Assembly: GCF_029168335.1 (NCBI RefSeq)
Contig: NZ_JARGYC010000002.1
Coordinates: forward strand, 62,001 to 126,000
Source: Psychromarinibacter sediminicola
GTDB taxonomy: Bacteria; Pseudomonadota; Alphaproteobacteria; Rhodobacterales; Rhodobacteraceae
DNA length: 64,000 bases
Direction: 5' to 3'
Positions 24,040 to 32,280 of the stretch are shown here, one piece after another. Both the position numbers and the translations under genes were made by a program. Below the pieces are notes generated by a model. The model was given only the letters and a program-made list of their open reading frames with translations, had not been told where the DNA came from and searched no databases. Each line of letters opens with the position of its first letter. Position 1 is the stretch's first letter.

Positions 24040-26668
24040 ACACCGTGCGCTGCGCGGACCCAACTATTACAGCCGGTATCAAGCCATCTACATGCGGCTC
24101 GATATCGAGGAGCTGGAGGAGCGGCCGAGCGACGAGGTTGCCGGCCTGGCGGAGCGCCTGGAGGCGCTGATCCCGTCGATCTACGACCACCGCTGCTCGG
24201 TCGGCGAGGCCGGCGGATTCCTGCAGCGGGTGCGCAACGGCACCTATGCCGGCCACATGGTCGAGCATCTCGCCATCGAGCTGCAGAACCTCGTGGGCTT
24301 CTCGGTCGGCTACGGCAAGACCGTCGACAGCTATGACGCGGGCATCTACAACGTCGTCTACCGCTACCGCGACGAGGCCACGGGTCTTGCGGCGGGCGAA
24401 GCGGCCGTGGCGATCGCGCAGCAGCTCTATGACGGCGAAGACGTCGACCTGCAGCCGTATATCGACCACCTGAAGGAGGTGCGCGACGCCAACGCGCTGG
24501 GGCCCTCGACCGGTGCCATCGTGGACGCGGCCAAGGCGCGAAACATCCCGTTTTCCAACCTGACCGAGGGGACGAGCTATACCCAACTGGGTCACGGGGT
24601 GAAGCAGCGCCGCTTTCAGGCGACGGTCACCGACGCCTCGGGGATCATCGGGCACTCCATCGCCGACGACAAGGACTGGACCAAGCAGATCCTGGGCGAG
24701 GCCGGCGTGCCCGTGCCGCAGGGGCAGAACTGCTATTCCTGGGAAGAGGCGAAAGAGGCGGCCGAGTGGATCGGCTGGCCGGTGGTCACCAAGCCGCTGT
24801 CGGGCAATCACGGGCGCGGCGTGACGACCGACATCGCCTCGATGGAGGATCTGCGCTCGGGCTACGACGCGGCGGTCGAGCGGCTGCGCGAGGAGTCCGA
24901 CGGCGTCATCGTGGAAAGCTACATCCGGGGCGAGGATCACCGCATCCTGGTCATCGGCGGCCGGCTCGTCGCCGCGGCACGCCGCCGGCCGGCGCATGTT
25001 GTCGGCGACGGCCGGAGCACGATCCAGGCGCTGATCGACTGCGAGAACGCCGATCCGCGACGGGGCGTGGGCCACGAGAACCTCCTGACGCAGATCCACG
25101 TGGACGAACAGACCCACCGGATGCTGGAACAGGCGGGCCTGACGCTGGAGACCGTGCTGCCCGAGGGCGAGATCGCGTTCCTGAAATCCACCGCGAATAT
25201 CTCGACCGGCGGCACCGCCATGGACCTGACGGACGAGGTGCACCCGGAAGTGAAATTCGCGATGGAGCGGATCGGGCGGCTCGTGGGGCTCGACGTGATC
25301 GGGATCGACCTGCTCGCCGAGACGCTGTCGCGGCCGCTGGAGGAGCAGTCGGCCGGCGTGGTCGAGGTGAATGCCGGCCCCGGCTTCCGCATGCACATGG
25401 CCCCGACCCACGGCACGCCGCGGCCGGTGGGCGAGCATGTGGTCGACATGCTGTTCCCGGACCCGACCGATGACGGGCGCATCCCGATCACCGCGATCAC
25501 CGGCACCAACGGCAAGACCACCACGACCCGGCTGATCAGCCATATCCTGCGGCAGGCGGGCACCTCCGTCGGCATGGGCTGTACCGGGACGGTCGAGATC
25601 GACAACCACGTGATCCTGCGCGGCGACTACTCCGGCCCCGCCGCCGCCCATGCGGTGCTGCGCGAGCCGACGGTGGAGCATGCCGTTCTGGAGACGGCGC
25701 GCGGCGGGATCATGCGGCGCGGCCTGGGCTTCGACGAATGCGACGTGGGCGTGCTGCTGAACATCGCCTCCGACCACCTCGGCGAGCGCGACATCCACAC
25801 GCTGGACGAGCTGGCGCGCTGCAAGACCGTCATCGTCGACGCGGTGAAGCGCGAGGGCGGCTATTGCGTGCTGAACGCCGACGATCCGCTGGTGATGGAG
25901 CACGGCACCTACTGGGCGCGGGGCGAGATCATCTATTTCACGATGGATCCCGACAATCCCGAGCTTGAAACCCACCTGAGCGAGGCGGGCATGGTGCTGA
26001 CAGTGCGGCACGGCAAGATCATCATGCTGCGCGGCAAGGTCACCGTCGACATCTGCGAGGTCAACGACGTGCCCATCGCCTTCGAGGGCCACGCGCGGTT
26101 CAACGTGCAGAACGCCATGGCCGCCGCCGCCGCCGCGATCGCCCACGGGGTCGAGATCGACGACGTGCGGGCGGGGCTGACGACCTTCCACCCGACGCCG
26201 ACGCAGATGCCCGGCCGCACCAACTATTTCGAGGCCGACGGGGTGAAATGCCTGATCGACTACGGCCACAACGTGCCGGCGCTCGAAGCGCTGGAGCCGC
26301 TGGTGCGCGGGCTCGCCACCCAGCGCCGGATCGGCGTCGCCTCGGCCCCGGGCAACCGGCGCGACGAGGATCTCGCCGCGCTCGGTGCGCAGCTTGCCCG
26401 GATGTGCGACACGCTCTACGTCTTCGAGACGGACTCGCGCGGCCGCGAGACCGGCGAGACCGCGAAGCTGATCCATGACGGCGCCGCCGGCGCCGGCACG
26501 TCCTGTACCGTCAAGACCGTCATGCAAGAGCACGATGCCGTGGCGCAGGCCATCGGAGAGGCGCAGCGGGGCGACTTCTTGTTGCTGCTGATCGACGACA
26601 TCGAGGGCACCACCGAGCGGCTGAAGGGGCGCAGCTTTCCCCACCAGGCCGAGCTCGCCCAGGCCTGA
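24026..26668 (+). CDS. cphA: Cyanophycin synthetase
   Basis: 880 residues, the full CphA1 length. The N-terminal region (MRILEHRALRGPNYYSRYQA) is followed by an ATP-grasp domain (about 210-480, ending VEVNAGPGFRMHM) that adds Asp to the backbone. A Mur-ligase-like half then shows P-loop TGTNGKTTTT (about 491-500) and DYGHNVPAL; it adds Arg to the beta-carboxyl. It polymerises cyanophycin from Asp, Arg and ATP. The start is TTG (24026), overlapping cphB by 14 bases, which implies translational coupling of synthesis to degradation genes. cphB-cphA order is the usual one. Confidence 0.96.
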   Translation: MRILEHRALRGPNYYSRYQAIYMRLDIEELEERPSDEVAGLAERLEALIPSIYDHRCSVGEAGGFLQRVRNGTYAGHMVEHLAIELQNLVGFSVGYGKTVDSYDAGIYNVVYRYRDEATGLAAGEAAVAIAQQLYDGEDVDLQPYIDHLKEVRDANALGPSTGAIVDAAKARNIPFSNLTEGTSYTQLGHGVKQRRFQATVTDASGIIGHSIADDKDWTKQILGEAGVPVPQGQNCYSWEEAKEAAEWIGWPVVTKPLSGNHGRGVTTDIASMEDLRSGYDAAVERLREESDGVIVESYIRGEDHRILVIGGRLVAAARRRPAHVVGDGRSTIQALIDCENADPRRGVGHENLLTQIHVDEQTHRMLEQAGLTLETVLPEGEIAFLKSTANISTGGTAMDLTDEVHPEVKFAMERIGRLVGLDVIGIDLLAETLSRPLEEQSAGVVEVNAGPGFRMHMAPTHGTPRPVGEHVVDMLFPDPTDDGRIPITAITGTNGKTTTTRLISHILRQAGTSVGMGCTGTVEIDNHVILRGDYSGPAAAHAVLREPTVEHAVLETARGGIMRRGLGFDECDVGVLLNIASDHLGERDIHTLDELARCKTVIVDAVKREGGYCVLNADDPLVMEHGTYWARGEIIYFTMDPDNPELETHLSEAGMVLTVRHGKIIMLRGKVTVDICEVNDVPIAFEGHARFNVQNAMAAAAAAIAHGVEIDDVRAGLTTFHPTPTQMPGRTNYFEADGVKCLIDYGHNVPALEALEPLVRGLATQRRIGVASAPGNRRDEDLAALGAQLARMCDTLYVFETDSRGRETGETAKLIHDGAAGAGTSCTVKTVMQEHDAVAQAIGEAQRGDFLLLLIDDIEGTTERLKGRSFPHQAELAQA

Positions 26669-26714
26669 GACACGACAGAAGCGCGCCGCCCCATTGGCGC
26701 GGGAGGAAGGATAT

Positions 26715-28013
26715 ATGACCAAGAACGTCTTCGTCGTCGGCCTGAACGACTATAACGCCGAGCGACTCAAGCGGCTGCGAGGCGTGGAGGACGTGACGTT
26801 CCATCCGCTGCTGACGCCGGCCCAGGTCTATGAGACGCAGGAATTCGACATCCCCGCGATGCTGGCCGAGGCCGAGGCGACGCTCGACGCCTTCGACGGC
26901 TCGATCGACGCCATCGTCGGCTACATGGATTTCCCGGTCTCGACCATGCTGCCGCTGCTCAGCGCCAAGTACGGCACGCCCAACACCTCGCTGGAGAGCC
27001 TTCTCAAATGCGAGCACAAGTTCTGGTCGCGCAGCGTGATGGCCGAGGTGATCCCGGACCACGTGCCCGCCTTCACCGCCTTCGACCCGTTCGACGATGA
27101 CGCGCTGTCGAAGATCGGCGAGGCCAACCTGCGGTTTCCGTTCTTCGTCAAGCCGATCAAGTCCTCGGGCTCGCGCTTGGGCTTCCGGATCGACAGCCCC
27201 GAGGACTTCGACTACGCGATCGAGAAGCTGCGCGCCGAGATCGGCCAGATATCCGAGCCGTTCAACGCCGTGCTCGACAAGGCCGACCTGCCCGACGACA
27301 TTCGCGCCATCGAAGGCCATTACTGCATGGCCGAACGGGTGATCGGCGGGCGGCAATGCACCGTCGAGGGCTATGTCCACGATGGCGAGGTCACCTGCTA
27401 CGGCACCGTGGATTCGATCCGCTACCCGCAGGTGCTGAGCTTTTTCTACTATCTCTACCCGTCCGCCCTGCCGCGCCGCGTGCAGGACCAGATGTGGGAG
27501 ATATCGCAAAAGGTCATGGCGCATATCGGCTATGACAACGCGGCCTTCAACATCGAGTATTTCTGGGACGAGGTGGACAACCAGATCTGGCTGCTGGAGA
27601 TCAACACCCGCATCGCCCAGTCGCATTGCGACCTGTTCGAGACGGTCGACGGCGTCAGCCACCAGCAGGTGGCGGTCGATCTCGGGCTTGGTCGCAAGCC
27701 GGACATGCCGCGCAGCCAGGGCACGCAGAACGTGGCGGCCGAGTTCTTCTATCGCGTCTTCTTCAGCGACGCGACGGTCGCCCGCGCCCCCTCGCGCGCC
27801 GAGGTCGAAGTGGCCGCCGAGCAGGTCGAGGGCACGCGCATCGTCTCCAACCTGACAAAGGGCATGAAGCTGTCGGAGCTGCCCGAGCAGGACGCCTACA
27901 GCTATGCCGTCGCCTCGCTCTGGATGGGCGCAAGCACGACCTCGAAGCTGTTGTGGAACTACGAGCAGGTGATGAAGCGGCTGAACTACGAATTCACCGA
28001 CATCGTCGACTGA
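26715..28013 (+). CDS. ATP-grasp ligase of unknown substrate in the cyanophycin cluster
   Basis: 432 residues from ATG 26715 with GGAGGAAGG upstream, 46 bases after cphA. The ATP-grasp fold is clear: the glycine-rich nucleotide loop in FFVKPIKSSGSRLGFRI (about 140-156), and the metal-binding strand NIEYF...IWLLEINTRIAQSH (about 280-300). The N-terminal pre-ATP-grasp part has NVFVVGLNDYNAERL. These enzymes make carboxylate-amine bonds through acyl phosphates (amino-acid ligases, biotin carboxylase, D-Ala-D-Ala ligase). It is not a CphA paralogue because the Mur-like half is absent. Product unknown; a dipeptide or capped amino acid linked to cyanophycin metabolism is inference. Confidence 0.85.
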   Translation: MTKNVFVVGLNDYNAERLKRLRGVEDVTFHPLLTPAQVYETQEFDIPAMLAEAEATLDAFDGSIDAIVGYMDFPVSTMLPLLSAKYGTPNTSLESLLKCEHKFWSRSVMAEVIPDHVPAFTAFDPFDDDALSKIGEANLRFPFFVKPIKSSGSRLGFRIDSPEDFDYAIEKLRAEIGQISEPFNAVLDKADLPDDIRAIEGHYCMAERVIGGRQCTVEGYVHDGEVTCYGTVDSIRYPQVLSFFYYLYPSALPRRVQDQMWEISQKVMAHIGYDNAAFNIEYFWDEVDNQIWLLEINTRIAQSHCDLFETVDGVSHQQVAVDLGLGRKPDMPRSQGTQNVAAEFFYRVFFSDATVARAPSRAEVEVAAEQVEGTRIVSNLTKGMKLSELPEQDAYSYAVASLWMGASTTSKLLWNYEQVMKRLNYEFTDIVD

Positions 28014-28075
28014 GCGCGCTGGCGCTTTCGGACCCGACAGAGTAGGCAAGCGCCGACCCGTTCGGAGACCGCCCC

Positions 28076-30091
28076 ATGAAGATCGACACCGACCTGCCCC
28101 GCCCCGTCGTGGAACTCGAACATGTCGAGATCCCGATGCCCGACGGCACCTTGCTGGCCGCGCGGATCTGGATGCCCGAAGGGGCCGAGGCCGCGCCGGT
28201 GCCGGCGATCCTCGAATACATCCCCTATCGCAAGAACGACAAGACGCTGGAACGCGACGCCGCCCGCGCACCGTGGCTCGCCGCCCGCGACTATGCCTAT
28301 GTCCGCGTCGACCTGCGCGGCACCGGCGAATCCGAAGGGGTGATGGAGGACGAATACACCGAGATCGAGTTGGCCGACGGCTGCGACGTGATCGCCTGGA
28401 TCGCCGACCAGTCCTGGTGCGACGGCGGCGTGGGGATCGTCGGCATCTCCTGGGGCGGCTTCAACGGGTTGCAGCTCGCGGCGCTGCGCCCGCCGGCGCT
28501 GAAGGCGGTGGTGACGATCTGCTCCACCGACGACCGCTATGCCGACGACATCCACTATATGGGCGGCGTGCCGCTATGCGATCAGCTGTCCTGGGCCTCG
28601 GTGATGTTCGGCATCAACACCCTGCCGCCCGACCCGACCCATGTGGGCGAGAAATGGCGCGAGATGTGGCACCGGCGGCTCGACGAGTCCGGGCTGTGGC
28701 TGGAAACCTGGCTCGGCCACCAGACGCGCGACGCCTTCTGGCGGCACGGCTCGGTCTGCGAGAACTGGGACGACATCCAGGTGCCGGTCTATGCGGTCTC
28801 CGGCTGGGCCGACGGCTATTGCCGGTCGGTCTTCCGGCTGGTCGAGAAGCTGAAGAGCCCGGCCAAGGGCATCATCGGACCCTGGGCGCACCGCTATCCG
28901 CATCTGGGCGAGCCGGGCCCCGCCATCGACTGGCTCTCGGAGGAGACACGGTGGTGGGATCACTGGCTGAAGGGGCGCGAGACGGGCATCATGGACGAGC
29001 CACCGCTGCGCCTGTTCCTGCAGGATCCGGCCGAACCGCGCAGCCATTACACGGCGCGCGAGGGCCACTGGATCGCCGAACCCGCCTGGCCCTCGCCGAA
29101 TGTCGAACCGGTCGCTTTCGGCCTCGGGGCGGACCGGAGCCTGACCCGCGGGTCCGGCACGCCGGGCGCGGACCTCTCGGTCTCCTCCCCGCTCTGGGTC
29201 GGGCTGCATGGCGGCAAATGGTGCTCCTACGCGCATCCGGGCGACCAGCCGGGCGACCAGCGCCGCGACGATGCGGGCAGCCTGGTCTTCGAGACGGCGC
29301 CGCTGGAGGATGACATCCACATCGTCGGCGACGCGCGCCTGCGCCTGCGCTGCCGCGTCGACCGGCCGGTCGCGCAGATCGCCGCCCGCCTCGTCGATGT
29401 GGCGCCGGGCGGGACGGCGAGCCGCGTCAGCTACGGCCTGCTCAATCTCAACCACCGCGACGGCCATGCCGATCCCGCCCCGCTGGTGCCGGGCGAGGAT
29501 CTTGCCGTGGAGGTTCCGCTCAAGCACATCGCGCAGACGCTGCGGGCGGGCCACCGGCTGCGCCTGTCGCTGTCGACGAGCTACTTTCCCATCGCCTGGC
29601 CGACGCCGGAGCCGGTGACGCTGACGGTCCTGCCGGGCGAGTCGGATCTCGTCCTGCCCCTGCGGTCCGGGCCGGAGCCGCGGATGCCCGATTTCCCCCC
29701 GGCCCGCGCCGGGACACCGCTCGACGTGTCGTTCCACGAGGCTCCGCGCTCGGAATGGCGGGTGAGCGAGGATCTCGACAGCGGCAGGCTGACGGTGGAG
29801 GTGCGCGACCACGAAGGCGCCGCCACGATCGAGCCGCACCAGTTCTTCCATTCCGCCGAGGGGCAGGAACGCTATTCCGTCCTGCCGCCCGACCCGACCT
29901 CGGCCGAGGGAGAGGTGACCTGGGTCCACGAGATGTCCCGCGACGGCTGGGCCGTGAAGACCGAGACCTGGACGCGCCTGACCTGCGACGCGCAGTCCTA
30001 CCACATCTCGGCGACGCTGCGGGCTTGGTGCGACGGTACGATGGAGCGCGAGCACGACTGGACCGTTTCGATCCCGCGAGAGGCCTCCTGA
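28076..30091 (+). CDS. CocE/NonD-family (S15-like) alpha/beta hydrolase
   Basis: 671 residues. The catalytic triad of the family is visible: Ser124 in GISWGGFNG, Asp in SGWADGYCRS (about 243-251) and His in GPWAHRYPH (about 268-276). A C-terminal jelly-roll-like domain (about 340-560) follows, as in cocaine esterase, alpha-amino-acid ester hydrolases and X-Pro dipeptidyl peptidases, with a further C-terminal extension. No signal peptide, so cytoplasmic. It lies 62 bases after the ATP-grasp gene on the same strand and may complete the cyanophycin operon. The substrate is unknown; amidase, esterase or peptidase activity are all possible. Confidence 0.87.
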   Translation: MKIDTDLPRPVVELEHVEIPMPDGTLLAARIWMPEGAEAAPVPAILEYIPYRKNDKTLERDAARAPWLAARDYAYVRVDLRGTGESEGVMEDEYTEIELADGCDVIAWIADQSWCDGGVGIVGISWGGFNGLQLAALRPPALKAVVTICSTDDRYADDIHYMGGVPLCDQLSWASVMFGINTLPPDPTHVGEKWREMWHRRLDESGLWLETWLGHQTRDAFWRHGSVCENWDDIQVPVYAVSGWADGYCRSVFRLVEKLKSPAKGIIGPWAHRYPHLGEPGPAIDWLSEETRWWDHWLKGRETGIMDEPPLRLFLQDPAEPRSHYTAREGHWIAEPAWPSPNVEPVAFGLGADRSLTRGSGTPGADLSVSSPLWVGLHGGKWCSYAHPGDQPGDQRRDDAGSLVFETAPLEDDIHIVGDARLRLRCRVDRPVAQIAARLVDVAPGGTASRVSYGLLNLNHRDGHADPAPLVPGEDLAVEVPLKHIAQTLRAGHRLRLSLSTSYFPIAWPTPEPVTLTVLPGESDLVLPLRSGPEPRMPDFPPARAGTPLDVSFHEAPRSEWRVSEDLDSGRLTVEVRDHEGAATIEPHQFFHSAEGQERYSVLPPDPTSAEGEVTWVHEMSRDGWAVKTETWTRLTCDAQSYHISATLRAWCDGTMEREHDWTVSIPREAS

Positions 30092-30133
30092 TCGCGGTCG
30101 CGCGGGGGCGTGCCGCCCGTCGCCGGGCGACGC

Positions 30134-31117
30134 TTACGGAACGAGCACGGCGGCGCCCTGCAGCCGGCCCGACCGCAGATCGTCGAGCGCCTCGTTGGCC
30201 TGTTCCAGCGGGAAGGGCACAACGGTCGTCTCGATTTCGGTCTTCGCCGCAAGCGCGAAGAATTCCTCGCCGTCCTGCCGGGTGAGATTGGCGACGGAGC
30301 GGATGACACGTTCCTCCCACAGGTCGGCATAGGGAAAGGCGGGGATGTCGCTCATGTGGATGCCGCCGCAGACGACGACACCGCCCTTGCGCACGGCCTT
30401 CAGCGCGGCCGGGACGAGCGCGCCGACCGGCGCGAAGATGATGGCCGCGTCCAGCGCGGCGGGCGGGGCTTCGTCCGACCCGCCGGCCCAGACGGCGCCC
30501 AGGCTGCGGGCGAACTCCTGCGCCGCGTGGTCGCCCGGCCGGGTGAAGGCGTGGATCTCGCGCCCCTCGTGGCGCGCGACCTGCGCCAGGATATGCGCCG
30601 CGGCGCCGAAGCCGTAGAGCCCCAGGCGATGCGCGTCGCCGGCCATGCGCAGGCAGCGATAGCCGATCAGCCCGGCGCAGAGCAGCGGCGCAAGGCTTTC
30701 GGCCGACGGGCCCTCGGGCAGCGCGAACGTGTAGTCGGCGGCGGCGACGCATTCCTCGGCATAGCCGCCGTCGATGGTATAGCCGGTGAACCCCGGATCG
30801 TCGCAGAGGTTCTCCCGCCCCATCCGGCAATAGGCGCAGCTGTGGCAGGTCCGGCCGAGCCACGGCACGCCGACCCGCTGCCCCTGCGCGAAGCCCTTGA
30901 CCCCCGCGCCGGTCTCGGTCACGCGCCCGACGATCTCGTGCCCGGGGACGAGGGGAAGCTTCGGGTGCGTGAGCTCGCCATCGACGACATGCAGGTCGGT
31001 GCGGCAGACGCCGCAGGCTTCGACGGCGATCCGCACCTCGTCCTCCGCGACCGGGCGCGGCTCGAACTCCCGTTGCACGAGGGGCTGCTGCGGGGTCTCC
31101 AGAACCATGGCGCGCAT
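30134..31117 (-). CDS. Zinc-dependent alcohol dehydrogenase (MDR family)
   Basis: 327 residues from ATG 31117 (AGGAGGAG 7 bases upstream). Catalytic zinc site: CGVCRTDLH and GHEIVGRV. Structural zinc Cys cluster: CHSCAYCRMGRENLCDD. The NAD(P) fold has LYGFGAAAHILAQVA, where GFGAAA replaces the usual GxGxxG. It oxidises primary alcohols or reduces aldehydes. The gene converges on the CocE/NonD hydrolase and follows the LysR gene on the same strand. The substrate is not predictable. Confidence 0.9.
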   Translation of the reverse strand: MRAMVLETPQQPLVQREFEPRPVAEDEVRIAVEACGVCRTDLHVVDGELTHPKLPLVPGHEIVGRVTETGAGVKGFAQGQRVGVPWLGRTCHSCAYCRMGRENLCDDPGFTGYTIDGGYAEECVAAADYTFALPEGPSAESLAPLLCAGLIGYRCLRMAGDAHRLGLYGFGAAAHILAQVARHEGREIHAFTRPGDHAAQEFARSLGAVWAGGSDEAPPAALDAAIIFAPVGALVPAALKAVRKGGVVVCGGIHMSDIPAFPYADLWEERVIRSVANLTRQDGEEFFALAAKTEIETTVVPFPLEQANEALDDLRSGRLQGAAVLVP

Positions 31118-31267
31118 CTCGGGTCTCCTCCTGCGTGGTCGCCCTGTCATGAGAAAGCCGGATGGACCGGATCGCAAGAACCCGATGCAGATCGGACCCG
31201 GAGACCGCCGAACGCCCCGGCCTTCCGGCCGGAGATGCGGATGCACGACAGCCGTGCGCGAACGCAT

Positions 31268-32194
31268 TCAATCGGTCGATCCGTGCACCGATCCCGGCAG
31301 GGCCGGACTGGCGAGAAGCGCATCGCGCAGGACACGGACCGGCCTGGTATTGGCAAGCGACGCCTTGCACATGAGCTCGATCTCGAGCGACCACAGCCCG
31401 TCCTCCGGGCTGAACGAGGCCAGCCCCTCGCGTTCCGCCCGCGGCACGATCATCGAGCTGACGATCGCATAATAGTCCGTCGCGGCAAGGATACCGAACA
31501 TGACGGTCAGCGATGTCGTCTGCACGATCGGGCGAAGCTGGTCGGCATGGGCCCCGAAGACGCGCCGCGCCTTCTTCTCGAACTCGCGATCCTCGACGAA
31601 CCCGACGCGGCCATAGCCATCCAGATCGTCGCGGACGATCGTTCCCTGCCGTTCCAGCGGATGCCCGCGGCGGCAGATGACGGCCATGCCGGTCGTGTAC
31701 AGCGGATAGGCGGCGAAGCGGTCGGGAAGCGGCATTTCCGGAAGCGCCGCGACGACCACGTCGAATTCCTCGCGCATCAGCCCGTCGACGAGGTGGTTGG
31801 AAATGCCCGTCTCGACCGAAATCTCGACCTTGGGGAACCGCCGATGGAACGCGGCCAGGATCGGCGGGAAGGTGCTGACCGCAAGGACCGGGCCGACGCC
31901 GATCCGGATGCGTCCGCCCATGGTGTCATGCACGTCCCGGACGTCCAGCTCGGCAAAACGGGCTTCCTGGTCGATCACCCGCGCATGCCGGAAAAGCGCC
32001 CGTCCGGCATTGGTCGGCTCGAGCCCGCTATGCGTTCGCACGAAGAGCTCGGTCCCGAGATCGTCTTCGAGAATCCTGAGGCTTTTCGTCAGCGCCGGCT
32101 GGCTGATGCCCTTTCGCTCGGCGGCGACATGCATGTTCCGGGCGTCGTACAGGGCCAGGAAATTCTCAAGGTGACGCGAGACCAGCAGCCGCAA
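31268..32194 (-). CDS. LysR-family transcriptional regulator
   Basis: 308 residues. The N-terminal winged helix-turn-helix reads FLALYDARNMHVAAERKGISQPALTKSLRILEDDLGTELF; the rest is the periplasmic-binding-like effector domain. The start is TTG at 32194. No ATG or GTG lies between the preceding stop and the HTH, so a rare start is likely. It is divergent from the sulfatase-tctCBA genes and probably controls them in response to their substrate or a breakdown product. Confidence 0.88.
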   Translation of the reverse strand: MRLLVSRHLENFLALYDARNMHVAAERKGISQPALTKSLRILEDDLGTELFVRTHSGLEPTNAGRALFRHARVIDQEARFAELDVRDVHDTMGGRIRIGVGPVLAVSTFPPILAAFHRRFPKVEISVETGISNHLVDGLMREEFDVVVAALPEMPLPDRFAAYPLYTTGMAVICRRGHPLERQGTIVRDDLDGYGRVGFVEDREFEKKARRVFGAHADQLRPIVQTTSLTVMFGILAATDYYAIVSSMIVPRAEREGLASFSPEDGLWSLEIELMCKASLANTRPVRVLRDALLASPALPGSVHGSTD

Positions 32195-32246
32195 TTCGAT
32201 AACTTTCAGATATCAGGCAGGGACATCTTCTCATTATCATTCATTG

Positions 32247-32261
32247 ACTGGCTGAGCCAGT
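32247..32261. promoter_or_regulatory. Perfect palindrome ACTGGCT-G-AGCCAGT before the sulfatase gene
   Basis: A 15-bp perfect inverted repeat lies 19 bases before the sulfatase start in the 86-bp LysR/sulfatase gap. It may be an operator, or a leader hairpin near the RBS. A second, weaker dyad, GATA-N9-TATC with T-N11-A spacing at about 32198-32214, is a better fit to a LysR box. Confidence 0.45.
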
Positions 32262-32280
32262 GTTCCCTGAGGGAGGTGCA

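Noticed and set aside
23927-26722. Long open frame (over 900 codons) antisense to cphA
   Set aside because: cphA on the other strand is full length with clear motifs; the antisense translation is low-complexity.
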